From Sphingobacteriales bacterium (GTDB taxonomy: Bacteria; Bacteroidota; Bacteroidia; Chitinophagales; UBA2359), in assembly GCA_016711295.1 (NCBI GenBank), contig JADJTE010000016.1:1-64000 (forward strand): a DNA stretch of 64,000 nt. Direction: 5' to 3'. This document shows positions 9,421 to 18,918 of the stretch, one piece after another; position 1 is the first letter of the stretch; every line of letters starts with the position of its first letter. A program made the translations under genes and the position numbers. Below the pieces are notes generated by a model, which was given only the letters and a program-made list of their open reading frames with translations, was not told the origin of the DNA and did no database searches.

Positions 9421-10197
9421 ATGAGTCAAAATAAACAGCAATCTAACCCCACCTCTGCTCCCGTGCCACCCAAAAACCCTACTTCGAAAGCCCGATATAA
9501 ACGCATCATGCTCAAACTGAGCGGCGAGGCATTGATGGGCAAACAACAATTTGGTATAGACCCCGAGCGTATGATGGAATATGCCAACCAAATCAGAGAA
9601 ATTGTCAAAGAAGATGGCGTTGAATTGTGCATCGTCATCGGCGGCGGCAATATTTTTAGGGGCATACAAAGCGATTCGCTCAATATCGACCGTGCTTCGG
9701 GCGACTATATGGGGATGTTAGCTACGGTAATGAATGGTATTGCCCTACAAAACGCCCTCGAAAAGACGGGATTATATACGCGCTTGGTGTCTGCCGTAGA
9801 GATGCAAAAAATTTGCGAAAACTATATCCGCCGCCGTGCCATAAGGCATTTAGAAAAAGGGCGTGTGGTTATTTTTTGTGCGGGAACAGGACACCCCTAC
9901 TTTACCACCGATACCGCCGCCGCCTTGCGTGCCGTAGAGATGAATACCGAAGTAATCCTAAAAGCTACCCGAGTAGATGGCATCTATAATGCCGACCACG
10001 CAAAGACCCCAACGCCGAACGATACAGAAACTATTTCGTTTAGCCAAGCCATTAGCCAAAACCTAAACGTTATGGATATGACCGCCTTTACGCTCTGCCA
10101 AGAAAACAAACTGCCTATTATCGTATTTGATATGAATACAGTAGGCAATCTGCGCCGCATCGTACACGGCGAATCTATAGGTACTTTGGTATCATAG
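9421..10197 (+). CDS. pyrH: UMP kinase
   Basis: Converts UMP to UDP with ATP in pyrimidine nucleotide synthesis; cytoplasmic, hexameric amino-acid-kinase family. 258 residues from the ATG at 9421 (the frame is open upstream, but that part overlaps the terminator). Visible motifs are IMLKLSGEALMG, CIVIGGGNIFRG, CAGTGHPYFTTDTAAALRA and VMDMTAFTLCQENKLPI. Between about 9998 and 10026 the protein reads HAKTPTPNDT, where the family has a DPxKDPxAxxY segment. The neighbouring frame reads DPRKDPNAERY, so two compensating indels appear to scramble about ten residues while keeping the rest in frame. Confidence 0.93.
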   Translation: MSQNKQQSNPTSAPVPPKNPTSKARYKRIMLKLSGEALMGKQQFGIDPERMMEYANQIREIVKEDGVELCIVIGGGNIFRGIQSDSLNIDRASGDYMGMLATVMNGIALQNALEKTGLYTRLVSAVEMQKICENYIRRRAIRHLEKGRVVIFCAGTGHPYFTTDTAAALRAVEMNTEVILKATRVDGIYNADHAKTPTPNDTETISFSQAISQNLNVMDMTAFTLCQENKLPIIVFDMNTVGNLRRIVHGESIGTLVS

Positions 10198-10276
10198 TTT
10201 ATTCATTTTTACACATGCTTAAAGTTTAGCAACGAGTCAAACTGCCACCAGCATAAAGTTATTTCCCTTTTTATCT

Positions 10277-11236
10277 ATGCGCTACTATTTTGACCCCGAA
10301 ACCCTGCGCTTCGAGCAGTGGCGACGCAATTGGCGGTGGTGGTTGTCGCGCATTGCCATTGTGTTGAGCGGAGCAGTGCTGCTAACCGCCGTTACGGTAT
10401 GGCTTGCATTTGTCGTATTCGATTCGCCCAAGGAAAAACGCCTCAAAAACCGTTTAGAGCAAGCCGAATTACACATAGAATCGCTCAACAACCGATTAGA
10501 CAACTATGAAGCGGTACTCAATAACTTACAAGAACGCGACTCGCGCGTTTATCGACAAATTTTTGAAGCCGAGCCACTACCCGACCGCCGCCGTCCGCAG
10601 CCCGAAACAAGCAAGTCGCTGTCGAATCCTGAAACAACGGAGCAAGAATTGCTTGCACAGGTAAACCAGCGTACTGTTGATATAGCACAAAGGTTATATC
10701 AACAATCAAAATCGTATGATGATTTGTTTGAACGAATTAGCAACAAGCGCGAATTGCTATCTGCTATACCTGCTATCCAGCCTATATCCAACCGCGATAC
10801 TACAGTACAAATTGCATCGGGTTTCGGGTTTCGGATACACCCTATCTATAAAACCAAACGGCTGCATCGGGGTTTAGATTTTCAAGCTCAAATAGGCGAA
10901 GCCGTCCGCGCCACAGGCAAAGGGCGGGTTGTATTGACACAATCGCTCAAAAAAGGCTATGGCAACCATATTATTATCGAACATGGCTATAATTACCGAA
11001 CCTTATATGCCCATTTGAGCAAAATTTCGGTGCGGCAAGGGCAGTGGGTCAATCGCGGCGACCTTATCGGAGAGGTAGGTAGTACGGGTACTTCTACCGC
11101 ACCACACTTGCACTACGAAGTGCAAAAAGGTGGCGAGCGCATTGACCCAGTGAATTTCTTTTTTCAGGACTTATCGCCCGACGAATACGACCGAATGATA
11201 GAATTGGCATCGCGCTCAAATCAATCGTTCGACTAA
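10277..11236 (+). CDS. M23-family peptidoglycan endopeptidase, membrane anchored
   Basis: 319 residues. One membrane segment (about 24-47) is followed by a coiled coil (about 52-90), a variable linker and a C-terminal LytM/peptidase M23 domain. The zinc ligands are visible: HRGLD (His197, Asp201) and HLH (His277, His279). GYGNHIIIEHG and TLYAHLSKI are typical of the fold. An intact metal site suggests an active cell-wall hydrolase acting in the periplasm. The architecture matches the M23 proteins common in Bacteroidota. It lies 79 bases after pyrH. Confidence 0.9.
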   Translation: MRYYFDPETLRFEQWRRNWRWWLSRIAIVLSGAVLLTAVTVWLAFVVFDSPKEKRLKNRLEQAELHIESLNNRLDNYEAVLNNLQERDSRVYRQIFEAEPLPDRRRPQPETSKSLSNPETTEQELLAQVNQRTVDIAQRLYQQSKSYDDLFERISNKRELLSAIPAIQPISNRDTTVQIASGFGFRIHPIYKTKRLHRGLDFQAQIGEAVRATGKGRVVLTQSLKKGYGNHIIIEHGYNYRTLYAHLSKISVRQGQWVNRGDLIGEVGSTGTSTAPHLHYEVQKGGERIDPVNFFFQDLSPDEYDRMIELASRSNQSFD

Positions 11237-11251
11237 ATAAAATAGGGCAGG

Positions 11252-11578
11252 CTACCAGTCGTCATCGTCGTCGTCGCTATCCTCAGCGTCGCCGCTGCTA
11301 TAGTCCTCGTCATCGTCGTCAAAATCGTCGTCGTCAAATTGCTCATCGAAATCGTTTTCGATGTCATCAAATTCGCCTACTTCGAGATCTTCAAGGTCGT
11401 CATCGTCGTAGTCGTCATCAAAGTCGTCGTCGTCCCAGTCGTCGTCGTCACTGCCTAAGTCATCGTCATCGATAGAGGCTATAATGCGCCGCAACACTGC
11501 TTCGTCGGTGTCATACGAGGCGGGTTTGTTTTCCTTCTCTAAGACTAAGGTTTCTTGTTCTAAGCCGTTACGCTTCAT
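11252..11578 (-). CDS. Extremely acidic low-complexity small protein
   Basis: 108 residues from the ATG at 11578. The N-terminal 35 residues are ordinary (MKRNGLEQETLVLEKEN). The rest is almost all Asp, Glu and Ser in uninterrupted acidic runs, ending DDDDDDW. The start is chosen because a well-formed promoter sits just upstream, ruling out the longer frame. Short proteins with Asp-rich tails occur beside housekeeping genes in Bacteroidota, but I know no assigned function. They may bind cations or basic proteins. It is convergent with the M23 gene, 15 bases apart. Confidence 0.7.
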   Translation of the reverse strand: MKRNGLEQETLVLEKENKPASYDTDEAVLRRIIASIDDDDLGSDDDDWDDDDFDDDYDDDDLEDLEVGEFDDIENDFDEQFDDDDFDDDDEDYSSGDAEDSDDDDDDW

Positions 11579-11628
11579 AGTGGATAATGTGTTTGTGTTA
11601 AATAGGGAGAAATGGTTAATTTTAGGTG

Positions 11629-11658
11629 CAAAATTAGGGCTTGTAGTGGCAATCCAAA
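11629..11658 (-). promoter_or_regulatory. Bacteroidota promoter for the acidic protein gene
   Basis: On the minus strand TTTG (11655-11658) and TAATTTTG (11629-11636) are separated by 18 bases, close to the TTTG-N19-TAnnTTTG consensus. The expected start lies about 40 bases before the ATG at 11578. Confidence 0.65.
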
Positions 11659-11775
11659 AAAAAAGAGTACTTTTTTTTATGCTCCAAAAAATTTTTAGCC
11701 GCAAATTTGGTATTTAGCGCAACAAATATAGGGTGCTATATAGACAGTTTGTTACAAGAAATGCCAAAACTATCG

Positions 11776-11783
11776 TACTTTTG
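11776..11783 (+). promoter_or_regulatory. -7 element upstream of the SDR gene
   Basis: TACTTTTG matches TAnnTTTG. A TTTG at 11748-11751 is 24 bases upstream, longer than ideal. It lies 86 bases before the ATG at 11869. Confidence 0.45.
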
Positions 11784-11868
11784 TGCGTAGTGTTTTGTTT
11801 GCTTCTATACCTTTTGTAAATCGCCGCAAAGGTAAAACGGCACTTTCATACTTGCTATACTATTGGAC

Positions 11869-12706
11869 ATGAATTATCGCCTTTCTACAAAATTTCCTGC
11901 CCGCCGCGCTTGGATTACGGGTGGTGCTTCGGGTTTGGGCAAGCAATTGTGCTTAGAATTAGCCAAAGATGGCTGGACTATCGGCTTTTGCGACATCAAC
12001 GCCGATGCCTTACAACAAACTGCCGAACAAATACGCGCTGCGGGAGGCAAAGCCCTGCCTTTTGTATTAGACATTACCGACCACCTGCGCTATGCCGAAG
12101 TGATTGCGCAATTTTTGAGCCAAACTGAACAAAACGGACTTGATGTAATCATTAATAATGCGGGTGTGGGCGACGGATGCCCCTTTGAAGAGTATAGCGT
12201 CGAAAATTGGCAGTGGATAGTGGGCATTAACCAAATGGGGGCTATTTATGGCAGCCGCTTATGCGTACCGATATTCAAACGCCAACAAAGCGGTCATATC
12301 ATCAATATAGCCAGTGCCGCCGCCTTTATCAATCCGCCCGGTATGAGTGCGTATAATGTCACCAAAGCTGCTGTATTATCTTTATCCGAAACCTTGCGCA
12401 TCGAGTTAGCTCGCGAGGGGATAGGTGTATCAGTGGTAATGCCTACTTTTTTCAAAACCAATATCATGCAGCATGCCCGGACCCGAAGAGGGTAGGGTAG
12501 TAGCCGCCAAATTGATGGAAATGTCGGGTATCTCTGCCAATGATGTAGCACAATATGTACTAAAAAATGCAGGCAAAGGCAATTTTCGAATTATTTTACC
12601 GTTTCAGGCTCGGTTTCTGCATACCGTCAAACGCTTATTTCCTACTTTGTTTTATTGGCTGCTCAACCGATTGGCTGCCCAACGCGAATCCCTCAGACAG
12701 CCATAA
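11869..12706 (+). CDS. Short-chain dehydrogenase/reductase (one frameshift)
   Basis: NAD(P)-dependent oxidoreductase of the classical SDR family. The nucleotide-binding TGGASGLGKQ is near residue 18, followed by IINNAGVGDG, the catalytic Ser region NIASAAAF and YNVTKAA with the Tyr-x-x-x-Lys pair. The first frame stops at 12495. The C-terminus continues in another frame from about 12478 (GPEEGRVVAAKLMEMSG, through RFLHTVKRLFPTLFYWLLNR). A single indel in the C-rich stretch near 12478-12485 would restore about 278 residues. The hydrophobic C-terminal end suggests membrane association, as in many acylglycerol or sterol-type SDRs; the substrate is unknown. Confidence 0.85.
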
Positions 12707-12729
12707 ATCCGCCGAAATATCGCCCAATT

Positions 12730-13404
12730 ATGCCCGAACTTAGCCCCTCGACTTCGACTGCCGCTACGCGCATCTTGACCGAATCGCTGTATTTGCCGCC
12801 TATTACGCATATTGCGCAATTGTTGCGCTACGACGAAATACAGATAGAACAATATAGCCATTATCAAAAAGCCTCATACCGCAACCGCGCTCATATTGGT
12901 ACCTCGCACGGGGCTTTGTTGCTGAGTATTCCATTGGCAAAAGGAAAAAATGGGCACCAAGCTATGCGCGATGTGCGCATTTCGTACAATTGGGATTGGC
13001 AAAAATTACATTGGCAGAGCCTGCATACCGCTTACCGCTCGTCGCCCTATTTTGAATATTACGAAGCCGATTTTTATCCGTACTACCAACGCCGCTACGA
13101 ATTTTTGCTCGATTTTAATCGCGCCTTGCTCGACGTAGTATTGGGGCTGCTTCGGCATAGAGCCATTATCAACACCACCGACCGATACATTGACCACTAC
13201 GACACAGTGCAGCTATTCGACGCACGCCCGCAGAGCAAAGCCAAAGACCATAGGCCTATTGATATTGGTACTGAAAACGAAGAAATGCCCTACCGACAAG
13301 TGTTTGCCGACCGCATTGGTTTTGTACCTGACCTTAGCATAGTCGATTTGCTGTTTAATATGGGCAACAAAACCGCTGCTTATTTGTCTGTATTGTCGGT
13401 ATAA
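12730..13404 (+). CDS. WbqC-like family protein
   Basis: 224 residues from the ATG at 12730. The sequence matches the WbqC-like family: YLPPITHIAQLLRYDEIQIE, HYQKASYRNRAHI, LLLSIPL and ISYNWDWQKLHWQSL. Members occur in polysaccharide loci and as single genes in Bacteroidota; their biochemical activity is not established. No signal peptide is visible, so it is probably cytoplasmic. It begins 23 bases after the SDR gene, suggesting cotranscription. Confidence 0.82.
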   Translation: MPELSPSTSTAATRILTESLYLPPITHIAQLLRYDEIQIEQYSHYQKASYRNRAHIGTSHGALLLSIPLAKGKNGHQAMRDVRISYNWDWQKLHWQSLHTAYRSSPYFEYYEADFYPYYQRRYEFLLDFNRALLDVVLGLLRHRAIINTTDRYIDHYDTVQLFDARPQSKAKDHRPIDIGTENEEMPYRQVFADRIGFVPDLSIVDLLFNMGNKTAAYLSVLSV

Positions 13405-13524
13405 TTATTTTTATGCAGGAGACGTAATAGGTATTTATTTTGCTGTCTACACATAGAAACGACTGACCATTATTTTTACTGCCTATACGACATAAGCAGG
13501 CAACTACATTTAACTTTTTTTGCC

Positions 13525-14456
13525 ATGAATCGAATTTTCACTATCACTGTACTATGCGCCTTGCTTGGCATACCTATCGGCACTTGGGCGCAAATAACGG
13601 GCGTTTTTGATGCGGTAAATGATACTTGGTCATGCGCACGCCAGGTCACTAGTTGTATAATATTTTGTGCAACGACTATACGACCTACAATTTCGACATC
13701 GTACATTTTACGATTGTTTCGCCGCCCAAGGGTAGCGTTGTTATCAAAGCCGACAAAGGCGTAGATAAGATGTTGTACACACCACCTGCGGATTATGGCG
13801 AAGCTACCGACCGCATGGTGTACCAAATTTGCCATAAATCGGGCAAATGCGATACGGCGAGTGCTATTGTATATTTCTGCCCAGCGGGCAATCCGAGCTT
13901 TCCATCGATTGACGTTACCTTGATGCAGCGCAGCGAACAACGCGAGTTTAGCCACTTAGGGCGCGTCATTCGCATATCGACCATGCCATTGCACGGCGTA
14001 ATAGAGATGAACAGCGATAGTAGCGCGTTTATCTATACGCCCAGCGATGGCTTTATGGGCAGCGATACCATTAAATACGATGTGTATGAGGTGCGCAGCC
14101 GCCATGTTTGCGGTTATATCCGCACCGAAGGGCATGATATCGTAGCACAAATAATGCCCACCCAAGCCGACAACAAAGCCCCAATAGCCAAAAACGATGA
14201 AGTATTGATTATAGGCGGGCGACGCACCGAAATAGATGTATTAGCCAATGACCATGACCCCGAAGGCAATTTAGAGCGCAAAATAACGGTAAATAATACG
14301 CCGATTAATGGCAAAATCAAATATACGCCGCGCGGTATAATTACTTATACACCCAAGCAGGGTTTTGTGGGCAGCGACGAATTGAGCTATACCGTATGTG
14401 ATTATAACGGGGCTTGTAGCACTGCCAGAGTATTGATACAAGTAAAAAAGAATTAA
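13525..14456 (+). CDS. Secreted protein with Ig/cadherin-like tandem domains (one frameshift)
   Basis: The first frame carries a signal peptide (MNRIFTITVLCALLG ... TWAQ) and a short mature segment. After an indel near 13635-13652 the protein continues in another frame as YNILCNDYTTYNFD. It then shows about three repeats of the VCBS/Big_9 type (GSVVIKADKGVDKMLYTPPA; IDVLANDHDPEGN; GIITYTPKQGFVGSDELSY), a calcium-binding-like beta-sandwich pattern found in secreted adhesins. No T9SS sorting domain is visible at the C-terminus (ARVLIQVKKN). The total is about 310 residues. Likely extracellular or periplasmic; the binding partner is unknown. Confidence 0.75.
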
Positions 14457-14656
14457 TGCATTTTGGCAATTGTGGCGGTGATGCCACCTTTCTTGAATTC
14501 CCAAACCTTTTATAGATAAATTGATTATCAAAAACAAAATGTAAGAAAAATTGCCATGGAATTACACAAATTTACACAAATGTTTTACTATATCTGATTT
14601 TTTTTTGAAGCGTTTGCCTATAAACCCTCTGATTTCCACTTATTGAACCAAGCCCT

Positions 14657-16493
14657 ATGTCGTATAGCAATCTGACCGAATGTCTGCTCGATTTGGAGCG
14701 TAGCGGACAACTGCGCCGCGTCACCGAACCTGTCGACCCTTACTTAGAGATGGCAGCCATTCATCGTCGTGTTTTCGATGCACAGGGTCGCCCTATGGTT
14801 TACTAATGTGAAAGGTAGCCGATTTACGGCAGTTTCCAATTTGTTTGGCACTATCGAGCGCAGCCGATATATTTTTAGGGATACCTTACCCAAGGTCAAA
14901 AAAATGGTGGCACTCAAAGCAGACCCTACTGCCGTATTGCGCCAACCCCTGAGTTATGCCGCTATGCCATTTGCTGCTTTGTCCGCCTTACCTATGCGCG
15001 GGAGTCGCCACGCATCGATGGCGCACGAAACGACCATTTCACAACTTCCTCCTATCCAATGTTGGCAAGACGACGGTGGTGCTTTCATTACTTTGCCCTT
15101 AGTTTATAGCGAAGACATCACAAGTCCGGGCATTATGAAAGCCAATCTGGGTATGTATCGCATACAATTGTCGGGCAACGATTATGTGCCCGACCGCGAA
15201 ATAGGTCTGCACTACCAACTGCACCGCGGCATAGGCGTGCACCAAAGCAAAGCTAATGCGCTGGGCCAACCGTTGCGCGTGAGTATATTTGTGCGCGGTC
15301 CGCCCCCACATATCCTCGCTGCTTTGATGCCCCTACCCGAAGGATTATCCGAGATGATGTTTGCAGGAGCCTTAGCAGGACGGCGTTTTCGCTATGGCTA
15401 CCACGATGGCTATGCTATTTCGTCTGATGCCGATTTTGTGATTACAGGTGATATTTATCCCAACGAAACCAAGCCCGAAGGTCCGTTTGGCGACCATCTG
15501 GGCTATTATAGCCTTGCGCACCCCTTTCCTGTCATGCGCGTCCGCCAAGTATTTCACCGCCGCGATGCCGTATGGTCATTCACCGTAGTCGGCAGACCAC
15601 CCCAAGAAGACACGGCTTTCGGGGCATTGATACACGAAATTACCGACCGCGCCATACCTGCCGAAATTCCAGGTCTGCACGCCGTACATGCCGTAGATGC
15701 AGCGGGCGTTCATCCGCTGCTGTTAGCCATCGGCAGCGAGCGATATACGCCGTATAGCTCCGAACGCCGCCCACAAGAATTGCTCACTATCGCCAACCAT
15801 ATCTTGGGAACAGGGCAAATGTCCTTGGCAAAATACTTGTTTATCATAGCCCGACAAGACGATGAAAGCTTAGACATACACCATATTGCCGCTTATCTGA
15901 GCCACCTCCTGCGCCGAATAGATTGGCGGCGCGACCTCCATTTCCAGACCGAAACAACCATAGATACACTCGATTATAGCGGCACCGACCTCAATGTAGG
16001 CTCAAAAGTGATATGGGCTGCCGCAGGAGACCCCATACGCCAACTTAGCCGCGAAGTACCCACCGATTTGTCATTGCCCGACGGATTTAGTCAAGCCCAT
16101 ATCGCATCGGAGGGCATTGTATGCCTACAAGCCCCGCCCTATACCGACCGCCATGCCGCCGAAGCCCAAATAACCCAATTGCTGCAATACATAGAACCGC
16201 AACAACATCGCTTGAACGAGCTACCCCTCATCGTAATATGCGACGATAGCGCATTTACCGCTCAAAATTTGCGCAATTTTCTATGGGTTACGTTCACGCG
16301 CAGCAATCCCTCGCATGATATAAGCGGTATAGGTAGCTTTACACACTACAAACATTGGGGCTGCACGGGGTCGCTGCTGATTGATGCCCGCATCAAGCCC
16401 CACCACGCGCCCCCCCTCATAGACCACCCCGAAATAGAACGACATATAGACCGCTTGTGGCAAAAAGGTGGCTCGCTGCACGGAATTGGCTAA
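14657..16493 (+). CDS. UbiD-family (prFMN-dependent) decarboxylase (one frameshift)
   Basis: The N-terminus reads in one frame from the ATG at 14657 (MSYSNLTECLLDLERSGQLR) to a stop just after 14800, then continues in another frame as FTNVKGSRFTAVSNLFGT, so one indel near 14795-14806 splits it. Combined length is about 612 residues, normal for the Bacteroidota members. Family motifs are ITLPLVYSEDI, HQLHRGIG-type segment, KPEGPFGDHLGYYS and the C-terminal HYKHWGCTGSLL. UbiD enzymes use prenylated FMN to decarboxylate aromatic or unsaturated acids; in this phylum they are usually linked to menaquinone synthesis, but the substrate cannot be read from the sequence. Confidence 0.87.
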
Positions 16494-16622
16494 AAAAAAG
16501 CCCGACCACTACGCATCTACCACCGAAAAAAGGAAAAGCAAGGCAAATAAAATGTAGCGCGAGCAAGCAAATAAATAGCCCGCCCAATCACCCCGCAACA
16601 AACACCAATGCCGCAAATTGAC

Positions 16623-16630
16623 TACCTTTG
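16623..16630 (+). promoter_or_regulatory. -7 element (TACCTTTG) upstream of an element copy
   Basis: TACCTTTG matches TAnnTTTG. The next gene starts 170 bases downstream at 16801, with a dispersed repeat in between, so the element may have inserted into the leader. Support is weak because no -33 motif is clear. Confidence 0.3.
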
Positions 16631-16657
16631 TAGCCGATTGGCAGCATATACCACAGA

Positions 16658-16770
16658 ATGGTTTGGTTTTTTAATTTTGAGTAAAAAATTAACGGGAATA
16701 TTTTGCTCGCGCCCTTGCTACAAAGCAACATTGACCAAAATTTATGACCGAAATTTAAAATACAGACAAG
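16658..16770 (+). repeat. Dispersed short element, copy A1 (in the 16494-16800 gap)
   Basis: Shares with copies at 37414, 37539 and 51723 the left end GGTTTGRTTTTTTAATTTTG, a core containing AACGGGAA and CTACAAAGCA, and a right end resembling TTTAAAATACAGAC. The right end here is degenerate. Apart from this copy and the promoter-like site, the 300-base gap holds only A-rich sequence. Confidence 0.7.
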
Positions 16771-16800
16771 AATTCATTCATCTAATAACGCATTAATGCC

Positions 16801-17232
16801 ATGAAACTGCCCGATAAACAACACAGCACCAATTATTTCAATACCTTTATATTGGTAGCCGTCGATTGCAAGGCAACCGTAGGGCAAGCTCCTGCCTTAA
16901 ACAAGGGGCAAAAAACAGTAGCATATAGGCAGTTTGAATTGCTTGCGCCGAAGCCCTACCAATTTACGTCCGACGAGGTGCTTTTTCAGGTCTATGCTGA
17001 TAAAAACGACCTAACAGAAAACGAATATACCGAAGCACGCCAAGCATTTTTTGCCAAAGGGCAGCCTTGTTTCAGAACTTCGCCCCTCGCCAAGCAATTG
17101 GGTTGGGGTATTCATTGCGATAAAGACGGAAAAATCGCCCTATACGGTATCGAAACACCCCAATACCAAACCTTGCACGACGACCCCTCCATAAAAAAAG
17201 TAAAGGCTATGCGAAACGCCAAACCGCAATAA
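16801..17232 (+). CDS. DUF6157 family protein
   Basis: 143 residues. The sequence follows the DUF6157 family closely: NYFNTFILVAVDCKATVG, YQFTSDEVLFQVYADK, FFAKGQPCFRTSPLAKQLGW and KVKAMRNAK at the C-terminus. No signal peptide is present, so it is cytoplasmic. The function of the family is not established. It lies 73 bases before folD on the same strand. Confidence 0.85.
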   Translation: MKLPDKQHSTNYFNTFILVAVDCKATVGQAPALNKGQKTVAYRQFELLAPKPYQFTSDEVLFQVYADKNDLTENEYTEARQAFFAKGQPCFRTSPLAKQLGWGIHCDKDGKIALYGIETPQYQTLHDDPSIKKVKAMRNAKPQ

Positions 17233-17305
17233 ACGGCAATACCTAAACACCCAAAGACTGTTATACCTCTCGCCACCCATTCAATCCAATTTTTTTATAA
17301 ACAAT

Positions 17306-18180
17306 ATGCAATTATTAGACGGCAAAGCCTTGGCCACCCAAATTAAAACCGAAATTGCAGCAGAAGTTGCCCGTATGGTTGCCAATGGTGCCCCAAAACC
17401 GCACCTCGCTGCAATATTGGTAGGCAATGACAGCGCAAGCGAAACCTATGTAGCCCATAAAGTAAAAGCCTGCCAAGAAGTGGGTTTTGACTCGACACTT
17501 ATTCGATTGAGCGAGCAAACTACCGAAGCTGAATTGCTCGATTATATAGCCCAACTGAACAATGACCCACAAATTGACGGATTTATCGTCCAATTGCCCC
17601 TACCACCTGCTATCAATCCCGATAACGTGACCTTAGCCATTGATTACCGCAAAGATGTAGATGGGTTTCACCCCGTCAATGTAGGGCGCATGGTGCAGGG
17701 GCTGCCTTGTTTCTTGCCCGCTACGCCCTTCGGCATAGTCGAACTACTGCGCCGCAACCAAATAGAAACCGCCGGGAAGCACTGCGTTGTAGTAGGGCGA
17801 AGCAATATCGTAGGCAAACCCGTCAGTATGATGTTGGCACAAAACAGCCCTACTGCTAATTGCACCGTCACGCTTTGCCATAGCCGTACCCGCAATTTGG
17901 CTGCCTATACCCGACAAGCCGATATTTTAATAGCTGCCCTCGGCAAACCCGAATTTGTTACCGCCGATATGGTCAAACAAGGGGCTGTAATTATTGATGT
18001 AGGCACCACGCGCGTACCCGACCCCAGCAAAAAGAGTGGCTACCGTTTGGCGGGCGATGTCAAATTTGACGAAGTAGCCCCTCTGTGCAGCTATATCACC
18101 CCGTACCAGGTGGCGTAGGCCCGATGACCGTAATATCGCTCATTACCAATACGCTACGCGCCCCACAACGCAAGGAATGA
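17306..18180 (+). CDS. folD: Bifunctional methylenetetrahydrofolate dehydrogenase/cyclohydrolase (one frameshift)
   Basis: Interconverts 5,10-methylene- and 10-formyl-tetrahydrofolate for purine and formyl-Met-tRNA synthesis. MQLLDGKALATQIK, the catalytic SETYVAHKVKAC (Tyr and Lys), DGFIVQLPLP, DVDGFHPVNVGRM and VVGRSNIVGKP are all present. The frame stops early at 18118, but the expected end continues in the next frame as PVPGGVGPMTVISLITNT and finishes at 18180. The family motif TPVPGGVGPMT is restored by adding one C to the C4 run at 18099-18102, a strong example of a likely sequencing error in an essential gene. Confidence 0.95.
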
Positions 18181-18285
18181 AATAGATATGAGCGTATTTG
18201 TTTCAAGATACCTCCCAAACAGTTGATAAGCAGAAAGCATTATCATATTCAGCTCCGAAACCCAATTACAGCAACCTAATGGGCT

Positions 18286-18907
18286 ATGTATAGCCCCCCG
18301 CATTTTAAACAAACCGACCGCGCTGCTATGATAGCTTTCATGCAGCGGTAGCGCTTTACTACCCTCGTCACAGCTGCAGACGATTGCCCAACTGCTACGC
18401 ATCTGCCCTTTATCGTATTAGACGATGGCGAACACTTGGTATTGCGAGCGCATTTTGCCAAAGCCAATCCGCAAAGCCGACAAATAGCCGCCGCCCAAAC
18501 TTGCTTGGTCCTGTTGGCGAGCCACACGCCTATATATCGCCCCAACTCTACGAATCGCCTATCAACGTACCTACTTGGAACTATATTGCCGTTCATGCCT
18601 ACGGAAAAGCCCAGCTCATTGCCGACGAAATAGCCGCCACCGCTCTCTTGGAACAAACTATCAATTATTACGAAGCCCAATATATGGTGCAATGGAACAG
18701 CCTGCCCCAAGATTATAAAGACCGCCTGCTGAAAGGCATTGTGGCATTTGAAATTGTAGTAACCGAATTACAAGGCAAACAAAAGTTGAGCCAAAATAAA
18801 AAGCGATACCGACCGCCAACACAGCCGACAGCCTCGCACAAAGCCCACATAGCTACGAACAGGATTTAGCCAATTATATGCAAAATAGCATAAATAACAA
18901 TCGTTAA
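18286..18907 (+). pseudogene. PaiB-like FMN-binding negative transcriptional regulator (stop and frameshifts)
   Basis: A split-barrel flavoprotein of the PaiB/FMN_bind_2 family. It begins MYSPPHFKQTDRAAMIAFMQ at 18286, meets an in-frame TAG near 18343, then continues in the same frame as FTTLVTAADDCPTATHLPF and LVLRAHFAKANPQSRQ. Near 18510 it shifts frame (lost T in a short T run) to EPHAYISPQLYESP, the family signature followed by VPTWNYIAVHAYG. A third shift near 18800-18830 is needed to reach SLAQSPHSYEQDLANYMQ and the TAA at 18905-18907. With at least three defects it is either the worst-read gene here or a true pseudogene. PaiB-type proteins can bind FMN or heme; the role here is unknown. 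Confidence 0.72.
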
Positions 18908-18918
18908 TAAAATAATAA

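Noticed and set aside
16608..16796. Small frame over repeat copy A1
   Set aside because: It reads through the repeat element and has no homolog-like features.
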